The notes under the pieces: generated by a model
Told to the model about the DNA's origin: nothing
Databases searched by the model: none
What the model saw: only the letters and a program-made list of their open reading frames with translations
Assembly: GCF_009696145.1 (NCBI RefSeq)
Contig: NZ_VUMO01000002.1
Span: 186,001-250,000 of the forward strand
Source of the DNA: Pseudoramibacter porci
GTDB lineage: Bacteria > Bacillota > Clostridia > Eubacteriales > Eubacteriaceae
DNA: 64,000 nt
Direction of reading: 5' to 3'
Made by a program: the position numbers and the translations under genes
Part shown: positions 63,362 through 64,000 of the stretch, piece by piece
How positions within the stretch are numbered: position 1 is the stretch's first letter
How the letters are laid out: each line of letters begins with the position of its first letter

Positions 63362-63798
63362 ACCGCGAAACATTACTGCGTCAGGGCGCCCCGCGGCACG
63401 ACGGCGACGCTTTCAGCCGCCGTCATCCGCCGATGTCCACAGCGAACCGGGCCAAAATTTTCGCCCCCTTTGCTGCACTGAGCACCTACGACACGGCCTT
63501 AAGCGCCTGCGAGGCATATCACACGGCCATTGCCTGTCCAGAACTTTCCGACGACGCCGCAGCAGCCCTCGACGCCGCGCTCAAATTGATTTGCGAAAAG
63601 CTGCGTACCTGTCCATCAGGCGGTGTTCCCGTTGCGCTGACTTATTTTGCACCTTACATCGAAAATGCCGGCTATGTCAGAACGCGGCGCGGCAAAATCC
63701 TTTCTATCCATCTAAAAAAGCGCACCCTGATGTTTACAGATCAGGATGCGCCGCATGTCATTGACTTTGCACATTTGCTCGAAGTGCATTTTCTTTAA
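63358..63798 (+). CDS. YolD-like small protein downstream of the Y-family polymerase
   Basis: This 146-residue protein shows the pattern RRHPPMSTANRAKIFAPFAALSTYDTAL, like proteins encoded next to UmuC-type polymerases (YolD-like group). The C-terminal part has an SH3-like hydrophobic pattern (GYVRTRRGKILSIHLKKRTLMFTD). YolD-type partners have been linked to polymerase activation, but this one is untested. It overlaps the polymerase gene by 4 bases. Confidence 0.6.
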   Translation: MNRETLLRQGAPRHDGDAFSRRHPPMSTANRAKIFAPFAALSTYDTALSACEAYHTAIACPELSDDAAAALDAALKLICEKLRTCPSGGVPVALTYFAPYIENAGYVRTRRGKILSIHLKKRTLMFTDQDAPHVIDFAHLLEVHFL

Positions 63799-64000
63799 TC
63801 CTCAAAACGCCGGCCGCATTTGGGGCAATAGTCAAAATTTTCATCTGTTTCGTAGCCGCAGAAACGGCAGCGATGCCGCGGCGCACGACGAAAATGGTCC
63901 TCGACGGCTGGGCCAATCGGCCCGTCTAAATCTTCAGGACGGATCGCAGCCGCCTCACCCCGGGCAATGCGCCGGCCGATTTCCGCATCGAGGGCGTAAA
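63795..64000 (-). CDS. C-terminal part of a zinc-ribbon protein, 5' end off the window
   Basis: The visible 68 residues contain a basic/acidic linker and a rubredoxin/zinc-ribbon-like end CRFCGYETDENFDYCPKCGRRF with two C-x2-C pairs. The stop overlaps the end of the YolD-like gene by 4 bases. The N-terminal domain lies right of the window, so the full identity cannot be judged. Confidence 0.6.
   Translation of the reverse strand, partial: YALDAEIGRRIARGEAAAIRPEDLDGPIGPAVEDHFRRAPRHRCRFCGYETDENFDYCPKCGRRFED

Overview
The window looks like a chromosomal segment of an anaerobic Clostridia-type Firmicute, plausibly a butyrate/caproate-forming member of the Eubacteriaceae. The evidence is a type III glutamine synthetase, a thiolase/crotonase/3-hydroxybutyryl-CoA dehydrogenase set, FabK instead of FabI, several 2[4Fe-4S] enzymes, strong AGGAGG-type ribosome binding sites and AT-rich spacers between moderately GC-rich genes. 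The taxonomic name is inference. No rRNA, intact tRNA, CRISPR array, insertion sequence or prophage structural gene was seen.

Layout. 1-3145: nitrogen assimilation, with a divergent pair (glutamate-synthase-type amidotransferase, cut by the left edge, and glnN), each behind a leader that can fold as an attenuator. 3170-7303: a six-gene minus-strand operon (metY-like sulfhydrylase, siroheme sulfite reductase, TusA-like protein, ThiS-like carrier, E1-like activating enzyme, JAMM protease) that matches the thiocarboxylate-dependent homocysteine pathway (HcyS/HcyF/HcyD) known from Wolinella. 7376-11703: ilvC, a purine permease and an alanine-type symporter. 11844-21783: a nine-gene operon encoding a polyamine-type ABC transporter, a PII protein without the uridylylation tyrosine, an ornithine-cyclodeaminase-like protein, an MFS carrier, an amidohydrolase and an aldo/keto reductase. 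21897-25581: an NhaC-type antiporter and an iron alcohol dehydrogenase, divergent from a BmrR-like MerR regulator and driven by a promoter with a 19-bp spacer. 25588-32870: a multi-component flavin/iron-sulfur amine or opine dehydrogenase with a second cyclodeaminase-like protein, plus a homocysteine methyltransferase and another symporter.

32927-36028: hbd-crt-thl, the C4 chain-forming module. It is divergent from 36239-46036, a single accBCDA-fabHKDGFZ-marR fatty acid synthesis operon that has no acyl carrier protein gene. 46086-47157: an orphan gene and a tRNA-Val fragment in a non-coding patch. 47174-53556: phosphatases, Ppx/GppA, a CAAX-type protease and an EF-G paralogue. 53642-59292: dnaX-ybaB-recR-ptsI-ptsH-ytxH-ytxG. 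59308-60843: a drug/metabolite exporter and a flavin reductase. 60931-63798: an XRE repressor/ImmA protease/Y-family polymerase/YolD-like cassette behind clustered palindromes. A truncated zinc-ribbon gene reaches the right edge.

Most genes form long operons with short gaps or ATGA overlaps. Many catabolic operons have a terminator-shaped hairpin between promoter and first gene, so control by readthrough may be common here. Gene functions are read from recognisable motifs. Promoters, operators and regulatory structures are predictions from sequence only.
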